From Blakeslea trispora (lineage: Eukaryota; Mucoromycota; Mucoromycetes; Mucorales; Choanephoraceae): a stretch of 64,000 bases of DNA. The stretch's first letter is position 1. Every line of letters starts with the position of its first letter. Under the pieces are notes generated by a model. It saw only the letters and a program-made list of their open reading frames with translations, did no database searches and was not told the origin of the DNA. The position numbers and the translations under genes were made by a program. Location of the stretch: assembly GCA_025331445.1 (NCBI GenBank), contig JAIWNE010000077.1, forward strand, positions 75,001 through 139,000, written 5' to 3'. This document shows, piece by piece, positions 39,513-50,914 of the stretch.

Positions 39513-40462
39513 CTAATTGTTCTTTTTGTCCAACACCTCAATGTCATCCAAGCTCGATTGTTGATGTGTTGTCTCTAAAGTTGGTGGCTCAGTCACTACA
39601 GTGAGCATATAGGCAGAGGCAGCCTGAGCAACACCATAAGCAACTACACCTACTATAGGAATTCGAATCATTAGGTAGGCAATTGCAGAAAATCCAAACA
39701 AGACATCCTTTCGGCCACTGAACCACCTTAGCTTCTCTTTATGTGACATGTTCATCCGAACAAAATAAGGTGCTAATAATTCACGCATTAAAGATCGCAT
39801 CCCAATTAAACCTCTCACAAGCTCCATAGTTGCACGCTCAGGCAAGAAAAAGAAACATATGCCTACCGCAACAGCCTGTGTGCGGCCTAATGCCCGGTAA
39901 GAGGTATAAGCACCAGCAGTAGGAAACACAAATGGACCCACTCGTGGTATTGTAGACAACAAGAGCAAGACAAATCCAATTCTTAATTTTTTCCAACTTC
40001 TTATGAGGTAAGCATGTATGTCACGCCAAAAGTTCTTTTGTATTTCTTTTGGGCAAGTACGCTAGCATAAGGTGGCCTTTGAGGGTTCTTCTCATCTAGA
40101 TAAGCTAATGATTCCATAAATAGGTCATCTAATGGCTTTGGATAAAGGTATTGCATAAACAATAAGGCGCATAATGGCACATAGGCCACCGCCTCATGTA
40201 TCAATCGATTTGCTCTTTCGAGTGCTTCGTCTGCATGGGATGCCTTGTCTGACGTGAACCATAGAATGCCCTTGACAATCTGTAGTGGTATGACAATCAA
40301 TGCCTTTGTCAGAATGAAAAGGACAAAGGATATGGTACAGAGGTATATGAACACTTTCAGAAAGCGTTGTTTACGCATATTTGGGTTCTTGAATACAATA
40401 AGAATTCCTTCTATTGCATATATAGCTCCCTTTTTCAATCCTGTTAAAGTCCATCGAACCAT
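39513..40462 (-). CDS. Multi-pass membrane protein, EI24/RRT8-like, split by a frameshift
   Basis: Two overlapping reading frames on the minus strand: 40462 to about 40036 encodes MVRWTLTGLKKGAIYAIEG through PKPLDDLFMESLAYLDEK, and the +1-related frame from there to 39513 encodes NFWRDIHAYLIRSWKKLR, then PRVGPFVFPTAGAYTSYRALG and two more membrane segments. Adding one base in the four-base A run (plus-strand T at 40036-40039) would give a single 316-residue product, so I treat this as one gene with a one-base error or a real frameshift. Four to five hydrophobic spans and the P-x-x-GPFVFP element resemble fungal RRT8/LDS and EI24-type proteins of the ER or lipid droplets. No donor/acceptor pair could bridge the break without losing conserved sequence. 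Confidence 0.65.
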
Positions 40463-41383
40463 ATTGCTGGGAAGAAAAAAAAGGTAAAAAGGGCAAAAAT
40501 AACAAAGAAAATTTTATTCTGGCATTAAAAAATAGAATCTCTTTGTATTTCTTGTCACCAAATTCTACTCAATTGGGAATGACAAAGAAAGCTGCTGCTA
40601 TACATCAAATTGCGACTTCTTTACTAATCTTCAATCGTTCAAGAACAATGAAGATTTAAGGATCTATGAAACATAGCTATACAGTTGGACTAGCCATTTG
40701 GACGTAAGCTTGTTTATGATTTTCCCTCATCCTTCATCATCAATAGCAGTTTTAAAAGAGTAACACTTTTCTGATACAGAATGTTCTTGTGCTCCAAGTA
40801 TATGTCAAACATGCCATGGCTTACTTGCTCCAATTTTCTTCGATCATAAAGGCTGTTAGTTGTTACCTGCTGAAGTGGCTTTCGGTGAGTGCAAGACATT
40901 GTCAGTAAATTCTGCGAGTTCACTTTAACAACGCATTGAGCAACAAAATGAAAATGACAAATAAGGTCATTGTGCCCTCAAGCTGCAACTACTGTTCTCA
41001 AGTGGCTTCAATATCTTGTCGGCACATCCTTTTCCCTCACTCCTATTACAAAAGACATGCTTCAACTTTTGTTATTTGATAAGAGCAAGAATTATGGATG
41101 AGCAAAGTTGAAAAAAAGGACACAAATCTGGTTTATTGTTATGTTGGACTCCTTTGCTGATCTAAACAAATGAAAGGGCTATTCAGATTCGCCAGTGATT
41201 ATGGCTATTTTCCAATTGGCAACATTGGTATTCTTTGTTTAGGAAAACCGGATCGGATATTCAATGTGACGTTTTGAAGATCTTACATTTGTCAATCTTG
41301 CATTCAACTAATTTTTTCGCTTTCCTTCTTTTTTTTTTTTCTTTTAAACTATTTATTATAACACACACACACACACACACATT
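40463..41383. other. Intergenic region
   Basis: Divergent spacer. A minus-strand ORF at 40714-40923 (69 codons) has no recognisable domain. A (CA)n microsatellite at about 41362-41380 sits just before the BolA start codon. Confidence 0.5.
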
Positions 41384-41772
41384 ATGTCCAATAACTCTGG
41401 AATTACTGCTGATTCACTTAAAGCTTCTATAGCTGAACGCCTTGAAGCAAAGCATGTGGTAAGTAGACTATGATAATTAAAGGCTATTTTACTAAGGATC
41501 AGAGTAATAGCAAGTGGAGGATTTATCAGCTGGTTGTGGACAGATGTTTGAGGTTGTGATTGTCTCTCCTCTTTTTGAAGGAAAGCGCTTGTTAGCCAGA
41601 CATAAGCTTGTAAACGAAGCTCTTAAGGAAGAAATTAGCAAAGTACATGCTTTTACTCAGTAAATTTGACAACATATAAAATGCCAACATGAAACAGCTT
41701 CTGAACTTTAATCTCAAATAGAAATCATATACACCTGAAGAATGGGAAAAGAAGCAAGCTGAACAAAAATAA
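41384..41772 (+). CDS. BolA-family protein (BOLA2/Fra2 type)
   Basis: Three exons, 41384-41458, 41511-41660 and 41722-41772; 91 aa if joined this way. BolA fold: [21 protein letters not shown] with the conserved Cys, [21 protein letters not shown] and the signature His region KVHAFTQ, then [13 protein letters not shown]2/Fra2 binds monothiol glutaredoxins through a shared [2Fe-2S] cluster and regulates iron. The last intron is odd: in-frame joining of HAFTQ to KSYTPEEW needs the cut after CAG at 41660, leaving TA...AG (or GT...TA if shifted by one). A single missing G at the donor would make a canonical GT-AG intron. Without splicing the protein stops at 75 aa. Confidence 0.85.
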
Positions 41773-41969
41773 ACAAACGAGAAAGAACAAAGCCTAAAAC
41801 GTATCCTTTCCTTAAACTTTTTTACATCTCTACTTTTTTTTTTTTTTTTATCTTTCTTTCTAAGGCAACATGTGCTAGAAAACATAGTCACTCTAACATT
41901 TTATAAATGGAGGGCAATATACACTTGGTGAAGAGTGGGGATTTATTCTGCAAAGCATCGGGTATCCAG

Positions 41970-42488
41970 TCAGTCAAGTTGGCCTTGAGCTCTAGCACGT
42001 CCAGTGATTACAGCCTTGTTGAGTTTATCATTGTATAAGGGTATTTCATTTTGGAAATCATCAGCAATTTCTTGACTTGTGTTTGTCATACTTCTAGTGA
42101 AGCCCTTGAAGATAACAAGCTGATCGGGATCAAAGCGATCATCCGGAGAATCATGATTAAAGCAACACTTGGATTGTGTAGTCACCATTTGAGATTCGAG
42201 CTCTTTCACCAGGCTCTGTACTTGTTCCGATTCGGACTTGTTCAAGCGTCTATGTTCTTCTCTCAAGTCATAGACATGTTTTTGTAAATTTGAGAATTTC
42301 CAATAGAACATATTGAATTGAAGATCACACATTTTAACAGATGTTGATTCTTGGAGTGTGTATACTTGCAGCTTGATTGACTACAATAGATGATCAGTCA
42401 AAGATTGCTATTGGTAGCCACTCGGTTTCTTTTTTTCTTTACCTGATGCAAGACAGAAAGCAGCTAAAATGAAACGAGAAAGGTACAT
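41970..42488 (-). CDS. Small putative secreted protein with a coiled-coil segment
   Basis: Modelled as two exons, 42443-42488 and 41970-42364; 146 aa. The first exon encodes MYLSRFILAAFCLAS, a good signal peptide. The second gives VYTLQESTSVKMCDLQFNM, a charged helical stretch (LQKHVYDLREEHRRLNK ... LVKELESQ) that could form a coiled coil, then a Cys-Cys pair and a C-terminal region ending ARAQGQLD. The acceptor chosen (CTGCAAG) is the only one that keeps the frame open with this first exon; a TGTAG acceptor slightly upstream leads to an early stop. I do not recognise the family. Without the first exon an ATG at 42332 could start a 120-residue cytosolic form. Confidence 0.5.
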
Positions 42489-43348
42489 TGTATAGATTGA
42501 GGTAACTGAATAACAAACAAACAAAAGCAAAAAATTAATTGGATTTTTATATGTTTTTGTGTGGCGTGAGTGATGTCATGCAGCCTTAGATGGTACAATG
42601 ACACTTTTCTTGGCTCATTGGTTTTACTCTACATTACTGAACACATTGGCTCTCTTTTTTTGCAATTACATTTGCCTGTTTGTCTTTTTTTTTTTTTTTT
42701 TTTTTTTTTTGTGGCGCCATTCTTTGTATTGCAAAGTGGCTAAGATAAAAAAAAAAATAATAACACCAATGAATGTCCTTTTTAGTCATTCACACGATAA
42801 TTCAACGATTGGTTTTAAGGAACATGTGACAAAAAACCGAGTTGGAGACTCTCCAAATGTGGGGCAAATGACAGGAAACTACACTAGCCAAAACAAAATA
42901 ATGGATAACAAGTAATATTATAATGATTAGGGTTTCATTTTAATCTAGCCTATAAAAGTGATTTGTGAAGGTTTTTCCATCACAAAGTCGGAGAACTTTT
43001 ATTGGCTTAAAATTTGCATGTGAATTGTGTCTTGATTTAATGATGCATCTAGCTTACGATACATCATTACCTTGGATCACCTTAAAAACCGTTCATTTAA
43101 GATTTGAATAACATTTAGATGGACCTTGATTGAGTGTTGGATTCTTCAAGTCAGATAAATTGCTCTTGAATAATGTATAGATGCTTATGCGAATTAGATA
43201 GTTGTTAAATTGTATGCTTTGTTCTTTGCATGTATGTACGTTGGAATTGCCCATTAAAAAAAACCCATTTCATCAAAAACCTTTCATGAGGAAAAGATGA
43301 AGCTGGGTAAAAAAAAAAAAGGCTCTCTGTACTGATTGCACTTAGTTC
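42489..43348. other. Intergenic region flanking transposon remnants
   Basis: Contains a long poly-T (42686-42710) and an A-rich stretch. ORF 42598-42915 (+) is hydrophobic/low complexity and not supported. This DNA leads into the integrase remnant. Confidence 0.5.
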
Positions 43349-44200
43349 TCAGATGGCTAGTTTGATCTGGATTTCTTGTTGACGTCCGATTCCCTTGAAA
43401 GGAGTCTTGCGCTTGTGTGATCCTTTGATTCTCTTGACTTGACCAGACTTGGTAGGCATGTTTGCGTTACGTCGTTTCCAGTATTCTTTAATAGTTTCTG
43501 GACTGTCAAAGTCTTCAGGCTTTTGCCATGTTTGCTCGTCCGGATATCCTACCCAAGTAGTTAAATACTCGATACCATTTGGTTCTACTTCCCTATGATT
43601 GATCACGGCTTGAACTTCATAATTGTCTTTGTTTTCATCAGACTTGTTTGTTTCATTCGCGATTACTTTAATTTGCAAAGTAGGGATGTTTCTGGATAGA
43701 ATGGAGCCTGTGCGATCGGTCAAGATGTAGCTTCCATTGGTTGTATAACCATGTACATAAAATGGACCTTCATACTTGACATCTGTTTTCCGACGCTTGT
43801 TTTCTATGTTTTTGATCATGACTTTAGCACCTATGGGAAATGGATCTTTGAGTATCTGATGCTTTCGTTCAAAGTGCTCATTATCTTTATCTTGAGTCTT
43901 AATGATCTGATTCCTAATTTCAGGAATGGTATAGCTATTGAATCTTTCGATTTCTTTCTTTGACCTATCTGTGTCTATCATATCGTCAGAGATATTCATT
44001 TTCGATAGAGCTTTTGTGTAATCTTTGAGATCATTTGCTTAGCGATTGAACGTCACTTGGAATGGAGTATGATTGTGTAGTCTTGATATATGTTGAACTT
44101 GACGTCTTTGCCAACCGTCAAATGAACCACGCGAAGCCGCTCTTTATCGACCAACTACTTCTCAAACAATTTACCAAGGCTTATTTTCAGGTTCAAAAGA
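43349..44200 (-). pseudogene. Ty3/gypsy (chromovirus) integrase C-terminus with chromodomain, broken
   Basis: The clearest ORF is 43349-43999 (216 codons). It encodes an integrase C-terminal segment (RKHQILKDPFPIGAKVMI, KYEGPFYVHG) and a chromodomain (YLTTWVGYPDEQTW). Upstream, the same frame continues after an in-frame TAA near 44040 with HNHTPFQVTFNR, the usual end of the integrase catalytic region, and then meets further stops. No reverse transcriptase, protease or LTRs lie nearby, so this is a 3' fragment of a retrotransposon. The chromodomain in living elements targets insertion to chromatin marks. Confidence 0.85.
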
Positions 44201-44297
44201 TCGATCTCGTGTTTGTCGAAAAACTTGCTTGCATTTTTATATCAGCTACAAATAAATAACGTCCATTGTCTAACAAAAAAAAAAATTAACCATTGCC

Positions 44298-44615
44298 TTA
44301 CATGGGTACTTTGTTGCGACATTTATCCCAGCAATTGTAAGAATGAGAAGCGAAACCTTTGAAATGATACTTTTCCACACTTTCGCAATCTTCTGCAATT
44401 CTTTTTGATAGAGTAACTTCCTGCAAAAACCTATGGCGTTTTACCTTACTCTTTGCTACTGCCAAAAATTGTTCTATTGGGTTAAGCTCTGAAGAGTAAG
44501 TAGGAAGATACACACATTTGTATTTTCGATACTCAATACATCTCCTAATGTTTTCATACGTATGAATGGGTGCATTGTCCATGACTATATAATGGCCATT
44601 CATATGCGAATACAA
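44298..44615 (-). pseudogene. Tc1/mariner-type DDE transposase, C-terminal remnant
   Basis: About 105 codons. The motifs IVMDNAPIHT (second catalytic Asp) and YLPTYSSELNPIEQF (Glu/Asp end of the triad) identify the DDE_3/Tc1-like superfamily. The first catalytic Asp and the DNA-binding N-terminus are missing; the upstream DNA is a T-run and unrelated sequence. Part of a composite 1.5-kb transposon graveyard with the gypsy piece. Confidence 0.85.
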
Positions 44616-44700
44616 AAAAAAAAAAATCGCCAGTTGAAAATTGAAAAAACGCCCTTAATGCAAAATACCGCACATTGGCAAGGTTTTTTTTTAATAACAA

Positions 44701-44857
44701 AAACGAACTTTGAGTGATGTAAAAAAAAAAGAAAGAAACGAATTTGAGCCATTTACAAAAGCGAACTTTGGGCTAGTAAAAAAAGAACAAATTTCAGTTG
44801 GAGACAAAAGCGAATTCGGTTCATTGGAAAACGAACTTTGGCAGTGGAGTCACTGTA
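44701..44857. repeat. Terminal/subterminal repeats of a Tc1-like element
   Basis: Six degenerate copies of a CGAACTTTG-like unit (starting near 44704, 44738, 44762, 44788, 44811 and 44832) end in GGCAGTGGAGTCACTGTA. Read on the minus strand this border is TACAGTGACTCCACTGCC, the TA+CAGT form expected of a Tc1/mariner end. I found no matching inverted copy left of the transposase remnant. Confidence 0.6.
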
Positions 44858-45017
44858 GATAAAAAAAAAAAAAAAGTAGTGTATTGATGTCATGCAATTC
44901 AAGGCAAGAAACATCAACTTCTTTAATTTGAACTCAGAACAATACATTTCCCCCCCTTTTTTTTTCAATTGTTTCTGTATTTCTTTTTTCACTTATTTCC
45001 TCTCTGTTCAGTTGATT

Positions 45018-47323
45018 ATGTCATATACTAAAAGTAGGTTTGTTTTCTCTCTGGAAAAATGTTTGTACTGATAACTTAAAAACAAAAAGAATATACATTT
45101 GCTCCTCTTCCATACACTAATCGTGGCGAGTCTATCAAACTCGAGGTTGATCCTAAAGGAAAAACCTTTGCTTATACAAATGGAAAATCAGTTTTTATGA
45201 GAGACTTGGAGGTAATATTCAATCTAAGCTGTTGTCCAAAGATTCTAAATGCACATAACGCGTTTTGATCTAATATTTTTCAAAACAAAAAATCAGAATC
45301 CTTCTATCGCTACTGAATACGTTGGTCATAAGGCTCAAGCTACTGTTGCTCGTTATAGTCCCAGTGGCTACTATATGGCTTCCGGTGGTAAGAAATTTAG
45401 AAAGGAACAAGTTTCGAAAAAAAAAAAAAATAGAAGGCTTAATTTTTTCTTGATCAGATGCTCATGGTAATGTTCGCATTTGGGACACTGTCAATGAGGA
45501 ACACATCTTGAAAAACGAATGTCGCCCCATCTCGGGAAAAATCAGTGATATTGCCTGGGACAGTGATAGCAAACGTATTATTGCTGTAGGTGAAGGCAGA
45601 GAAAGTTTCGGCCATGCTTTTGCCTATGATACACTTTCTTCTGTAGGTGAAATTACAGGTCACTCAAAAATTATCAATAGTGTCAGCATTCGTCAACAAC
45701 GCCCTTATCGTGCCGTTACTGCTTCTGATGATATGACTGTTTCCTTCTTCCATGGCGTGCCTTTCAAGCATGCCAAAACTATTCGTGATCATACTCGATT
45801 TGTTCATGCAGTTCAATTCTCACCTAATGGCGATCTCTTTGTCAGTGCAGGTGCCGATGGAAAGATCTTCTTGTACGATGGTAAGACGGGTGACAAAATT
45901 GATGAGCTTACTACTGCGGATGGTAGTCACACAGGCAGTGTGTTTGCTTTATCTTGGTCTCCTGACAGCACTCAACTTTTGTCATCCTCTGCTGATTATA
46001 CTGCCAAGATCTGGGATGTGAACACTAAATCTGTTGTCAAGTAAGCAAAGCTGTAAAGGGAAAATGAGAGTTGTGTTTATTCATGTTGCTTTGTATTTCT
46101 ATCCATTCCCCCCCCCTCCTTCTTTTTTCTACCAATAGTACTTTTGAAATTAACTCTGCTTTTAATGCAGTCGATAACCAACAAGTAGGCAATTTATGGT
46201 CTGGCGATTATTTGATTTCCGCTTCCTTGTCTGGTGAATTCAACTATCTGGATAAAAACTCTGGCCAAGTCAGTCGCCGTATTGATGGACACAATAAGGC
46301 CATTACTGCACTCACTGCCTCTGAGCAAGACACATTATTTACTGGTTCTTATGATGGTCGCATCTTTGGCTGGAACTACGGAGAAGAAGGTGATCACACA
46401 ATTGCCAAGCGTGTTGAAGGTGAAGGTCATGCAAACCAAGTTACTGCTTTAGTTTCTAAAGATAATGAACTCATCTCTGCTGCTATGGATGATACCATTC
46501 GTCATGGATCTGAGCTTAAATTCAGGTACAAATCTCTTCTTTCTTCTTTTTTGTATAGATGAATGAAATGACTTATTTCAATGTTAGTGAAAAGGTAGTC
46601 TCCACTGGTGCATTACCCTCTTCTCTTTCAGTAGCCAGCAACAAGACGACTGTTGTCGCCACATTTGAAAGTGTCTTGGTCTATGACGATAAGTTAGAAA
46701 AAGTTGGTCAACTTGATGGCCTCGATTACACACCATCGGTTGCTGATATCAGTGCTGATGGTAAATACGTATTTGTTGGTGGCAAGGCAAGTAGACCCAG
46801 ACATGTGTAGCAGAAGGCCTTGTTAATATAGAAAATAGCTAACATGTTCCTTTCCTTGATACCTAAAAAAAAAAACTGATAGGATAATAAGGTGCGCATG
46901 TATGAATTAGATCATGGCAACTTTACACCTATTGGTGAACTAAGCAAAAACCTCGGCAATATCACTTCTTTAGCCGCTCATCCTGAACTCAACTTGCTTG
47001 CAGTAGGCGATAGTGTAGGCAAGATTTTCATCTATGATACTGAGTCAAAAGCAACTACCATTCAAAACTGGGTATTCCATACTAGCCGTATCACTTCTAT
47101 GCGCTGGTCTAAGTGTGGTACTTATCTTGTCAGCGGTAGTATTGATACCAATGTTTATGTCTGGAACAGAGAGAAACCCTTCAAGAAAGTGGCTATCAAA
47201 AACGCTCATGTGGATGCTGTCAATAGTGTATGCTTCTTGCACAATACTAGCGAGCTCACTGTTGTTTCCACAGGACAAGATGCTGCTGTACGTGTCTGGG
47301 AGCTTACTGGATTTTCGAGCTAA
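45018..47323 (+). CDS. AIP1: Actin-interacting protein 1 (WD-repeat actin disassembly factor)
   Basis: Seven exons: 45018-45033, 45090-45211, 45297-45387, 45458-46040, 46139-46525, 46588-46786, 46883-47323; 612 aa, the usual AIP1 length. Reads FAPLPYTNRGES, VEVDPKGK-like start and many WD units (GNVRIWDT, SADYTAKIWDV, GSYDGRIFGWNY, SGSIDTNVYVWNR, AAVRVWELTG), consistent with the two seven-bladed propellers of AIP1. AIP1 works with cofilin to disassemble and cap actin filaments. The intron at 46787-46882 is GC-AG (AAG|GCAAGT). Only a 16-nt first coding exon precedes intron 1. Assignment is secure. Confidence 0.93.
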
Positions 47324-47960
47324 ATCTATGGATCGTCTTGTAGTAGTTGGTTTTTCTTTTCTTTTTATTGGCAAATAAATCTTACTAGGTTTGATGACAA
47401 TAAGTATAGTTGTCAATGACAATACATTGGGTAAAGGAATTGCTGAAAAGAAAGGGAGGGGAGGAGAAAAACTTCCCAATTGAAGAGGCCTTGAAAAAGA
47501 AAAAGGAGTGTTTGGTTTATGAATTAGACTAAGAGTATTGTATTTCACTAAATGTGGAGTCAAGGTGTCAAAATGTGACCACATTTTACCTTTAAACAAA
47601 ACGATTCAGTAGTGCTAAAAAAAAAGGACATATCACCATTGTCTAATTCGCCGAGAAAAAGATTCGAACTTATCCTAAATAAGTCATTCTTTGATAAAGA
47701 CTGGCATAGAGTGGATAGAAAAAGGGAGGGGGGGGGCATCCAACAAGTTTCTTTACACTTGCATATGATCTGTCTGTACATGAAGAAAATAGGCGGATAT
47801 TCAATCGCTCAAAATGCTCAAATTGTGACTTTTTTCGCTGTGACGTTGCCTCTGAAATCTAACTGAGGGAAAATTTTTTTTTATTTTTGAGGCAATTGAA
47901 GGTGCAATTTGAATAAAGCCCTCTCTTTTCTTACTTCTCGAATTCAGTACATTATACACG
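47324..47960. other. Intergenic region upstream of RPS19
   Basis: Short ORFs on both strands overlap here but have low-complexity content. The ~80 bp before the RPS19 start are T-rich on the sense strand, as is common for ribosomal protein promoters; I could not assign a specific site. Confidence 0.5.
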
Positions 47961-48955
47961 ATGGCTGGTATCACTGTCAAGGACGTTAACGCTCACGGTA
48001 CGCCTCAAAGAAATAAAAGCAAACTTAAACATAGGAACCAAAGAGAGAGAGAGAAAGAAAAAGAAAATAAGAGAGAAAATAAAACGAAAGAAGCAAAGAT
48101 GGAATATAAGAAAATCACACCATCATACCTGAGTAAGGACTTTAGCCTTGACAAAAAAAAAAAAGGAAAAGAAAGGGGGCGCTAGTTGTTGCTATTGTTC
48201 TTTCATATGGGGCTTTGTTTAGAACATTGGTCCTTACCCAGAACTCAATAGACGGCACTCAAAACAATAGGTCTTTATCAAAAAAAACAAAATTGTGGCT
48301 TGGCACGACATTTTTCGCACCTCTTTATTTTTTGACCTTATACTTCCTCTCTCTCTCTTTGATTTCAATGGCAATGGATGATATGTTCAGTGTTGCTTAC
48401 TTTTGTTTCGCGATTGTCTTTCATTAGATTTCATCAAGGCCTATGCTGCCTACCTTAAGCGTACTGGTAAGCTCGAAGTCCCCAAGTGGGTTGATCTTGT
48501 CAAGACCGGTACCTTCAAGGAACTCGCTCCTTATGACCCCGACTGGTACTTCATCCGTGCTGGTAAAGTAGAATTTGAGATCATCCAGCTTGAATAAGGA
48601 TCACTAACTTTTTCTTCTTTTATGAATAGCTTCCGTTGCCCGTCACATCTACATCCGTAAGTCTGTTGGTGTTGGTGCTTTGAACAAGGTTCACGGTGGT
48701 ACCATCAACCGTGGTTCTCGTCCCTCTCACCACGTTGATGCCTCTGGTTCCGTCAACCGTAAGGTCCTCCAATCTTTGGAAAAGATTGGTGTCTTGGAAA
48801 AGGACAAGAAGGGGTAAGTTTGAAATACTCAATGTTTAGTTCTCTATATACTTACATTTCTTTCGTATTTTAGTGGCCGTAAGATCACTCAAGATGGTCA
48901 AAGAGATTTGGATCGTATTGCCATGACTCTTGCCGAAGAATCTGACGAAGAGTAA
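47961..48955 (+). CDS. RPS19: 40S ribosomal protein S19
   Basis: Four exons: 47961-47997, 48428-48562, 48630-48813, 48874-48955; 145 aa. Reads [27 protein letters not shown]-type [44 protein letters not shown] and ends in an acidic EESDEE. This is the eS19 family, part of the small-subunit head, needed for pre-18S processing. The first intron is 430 nt, much longer than the local norm, as often seen in ribosomal protein genes; I could not identify a snoRNA in it. Codon choice is more C-ending than in neighbours, fitting high expression. Confidence 0.97.
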
Positions 48956-49095
48956 GCGTTATTTTATCTTACCAAAGATGTCTCTCTCTCTCCCCTTGAT
49001 TCCTTGACTTCTTTAATAAACAAAAAAAAGTAACAATAAAGAAAAAAGACTTGAAAAAAAAACTGTTTTATGTTTTATAGAACAATGGATGGTGT

Positions 49096-49223
49096 TCAAA
49101 AGTTATTATTGTTATAATTATTGTCGAAAAATGCAGGATTTATGTACATGCCTCCACCAAATCCACCTGTTCCATCATTCATGTTTGATCTATTTCTGTT
49201 ATGTTGTTGTTGTTGTTGCTGCT

Positions 49224-49255
<32 letters not shown>

Positions 49256-50379
49256 TGTTGTTGTTGTTGTTGTTGTGGATTACCTCGCATCATGCCACGA
49301 TTGTAACCAAAGTTTGAATTGTTTCTTACAGGAAATCCATAAGAAGGTACAAACCCTGTCATAGCAGCGGCTGCAGCGGCTGCTGCTGCTGAGAAATTGG
49401 TAGACATCATTGCTGGTGGCCCATTGTTGTTCATGCGACTGGTGTTCATATTTGAGTTACGAACTGATTTGTTTGTGTTGGACTCTATCAGATTGCAAAA
49501 TTTAGTCCATTTATCTTTCATCTTTTTTTGTTCTTTACCTTTAGATAGATGCTTGAATGGATTAGGTGATGTTGTATAGACTACATGCACTTTCTTTTGA
49601 TCAAATTCACTACAAGCATCATCTATTAAGTCCAATGGATCAAGACAATGAAGCAATGGCTTACTTACGTCTTTTCAAATAGTGTCTTTGCTTGCATTGC
49701 TGCATCTTTGCTACTGAACTCAAAAAACACAATACTACAAATCATTGTCCGGAATCATCAGTATTGTTGTCATCTCTATAGACATCAAATCTATCTTACC
49801 CTTTTGACTTGCCATTGATCTTGTGTTCGAAGAATGTCATTTCTTTCAATTCAGCCAATAAATTCGCCTTCTCTAAAGGCGCCTTTAGATCTTTGTCTGT
49901 GGTATACTATGTCAATCTGTTTAAGAGCTACAAGTTGTTCCACCTATCGTTCTTCCTCTTACCCAATGTAGTTCCCCTAAATATATGTTAGGCACTGGTT
50001 TTGTTGTGATACCTCGAAGTTGTGTAATTGAATAAGGAAGAGACTTGGTGTCTGCTGAATTGGGTTGATATGTTTGTGTAGTCGTTTGGATCTTTTGAGG
50101 CGTTTCCTTTTCGATTTTAGGTGCTTTAGGAGACTTCAAGAAGAAAGGTAAGTACGAATATTGAAAGTAATCAGCCATGGTACTTACTGGCTCTGAACTA
50201 GGCTCTTTTATTGTAGGTCTTGGTCGTTTTTTGGGTGAAGGATTGTCATTCACAATCTCATCCAAGATGTCATCGGCCTATACTAATTTAGTTTATACTG
50301 TCTTTTCAACCCCTAATGTCTAGCTTACTTGACCAAAGTCGTAATCGCTATAAATATCAAACTCTCCTTCGTCTGCCAT
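49096..50379 (-). CDS. RRM protein similar to CPSF6/CFIm68, with poly-Gln tract
   Basis: Six exons: 50329-50379, 50188-50277, 49963-50133, 49800-49906, 49669-49734, 49096-49609; 332 aa. Acidic start (MADEGEFDIYSDYDFGQADD), a linker with KKRPRP, then one RRM: RNP2-like NIYLGELHW, TTDKDL, RNP1-like EHKINGKSKGIVFFEF. The C-terminal half is low complexity: nine Ala, 24 Gln (codons at 49204-49275) and a Gly/Asn tail. The start and the RRM spacing resemble CPSF6/CPSF7 subunits of pre-mRNA cleavage factor I, but only one RRM is shared evidence. The acceptor for the last exon was picked (exon start 49609) because it is the only one in phase. Confidence 0.7.
49204..49275. repeat. CAA/CAG trinucleotide repeat (24 Gln codons)
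   Basis: On the coding (minus) strand the pattern is blocks of CAA and CAG: 6 CAA, 4 CAG, 5 CAA, 4 CAG, 5 CAA. The block structure suggests a duplicated CAG4-CAA5 unit. Confidence 0.95.
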
Positions 50380-50914
50380 ATTTGAATTTTATCTTCTTTA
50401 TGTTTCTTATCTACTTGTTTTTTTGTGATTGAGTGGGGGTGGAAAGAAGAGCAACAAATGAACAAAGAGTTAAAATTATTGAGCAGTACGCGCACTAGTT
50501 GTTCTTTATATGCCTATTAACGTAGGTGTGTGTTTTTTCAAGACACCTTTAGCTCCGCTCTTTCTGGCAAAATATTTTGTCCGCTCTCAGGTAGTTTGTA
50601 GATCTGTAAATCAAGTTATTTCTTCTACAAATACATTTCTATCCATTGAATCGAGTCTTCATATCGTCTTTCTTATATCGAGTGTCTGAAGCCATCCACA
50701 AAGTTTTAGACTAATAATCAATGCTCAGAAACTGCCTTGATACTATATTTGTGTTTACATAAAAGAAAGAGAGGATATATTTCGTAACTACAGAATAACA
50801 TGATTGCTCATGTTATTTTCTATTAAAAAAAAATTCATGGATGTTTGTGTGTATTTACACATAAGATAGTGAATGACTGTTTCCATTTGATTGTATAAGG
50901 CCCACTTGCGATTT
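50380..50914. other. Intergenic region
   Basis: Between two minus-strand genes: the RRM protein's promoter and the next gene's 3' end. Nothing recognised. Confidence 0.5.

Noticed and set aside
47998..48427. snoRNA inside the long first intron of RPS19
   Set aside because: Looked for C/D and H/ACA boxes; no convincing C box (RTGATGA) paired with a D box.
49089..49364. Plus-strand ORFs of poly-Cys, poly-Val/Ala near the CAG repeat
   Set aside because: Shadow frames of the minus-strand poly-Gln codons.
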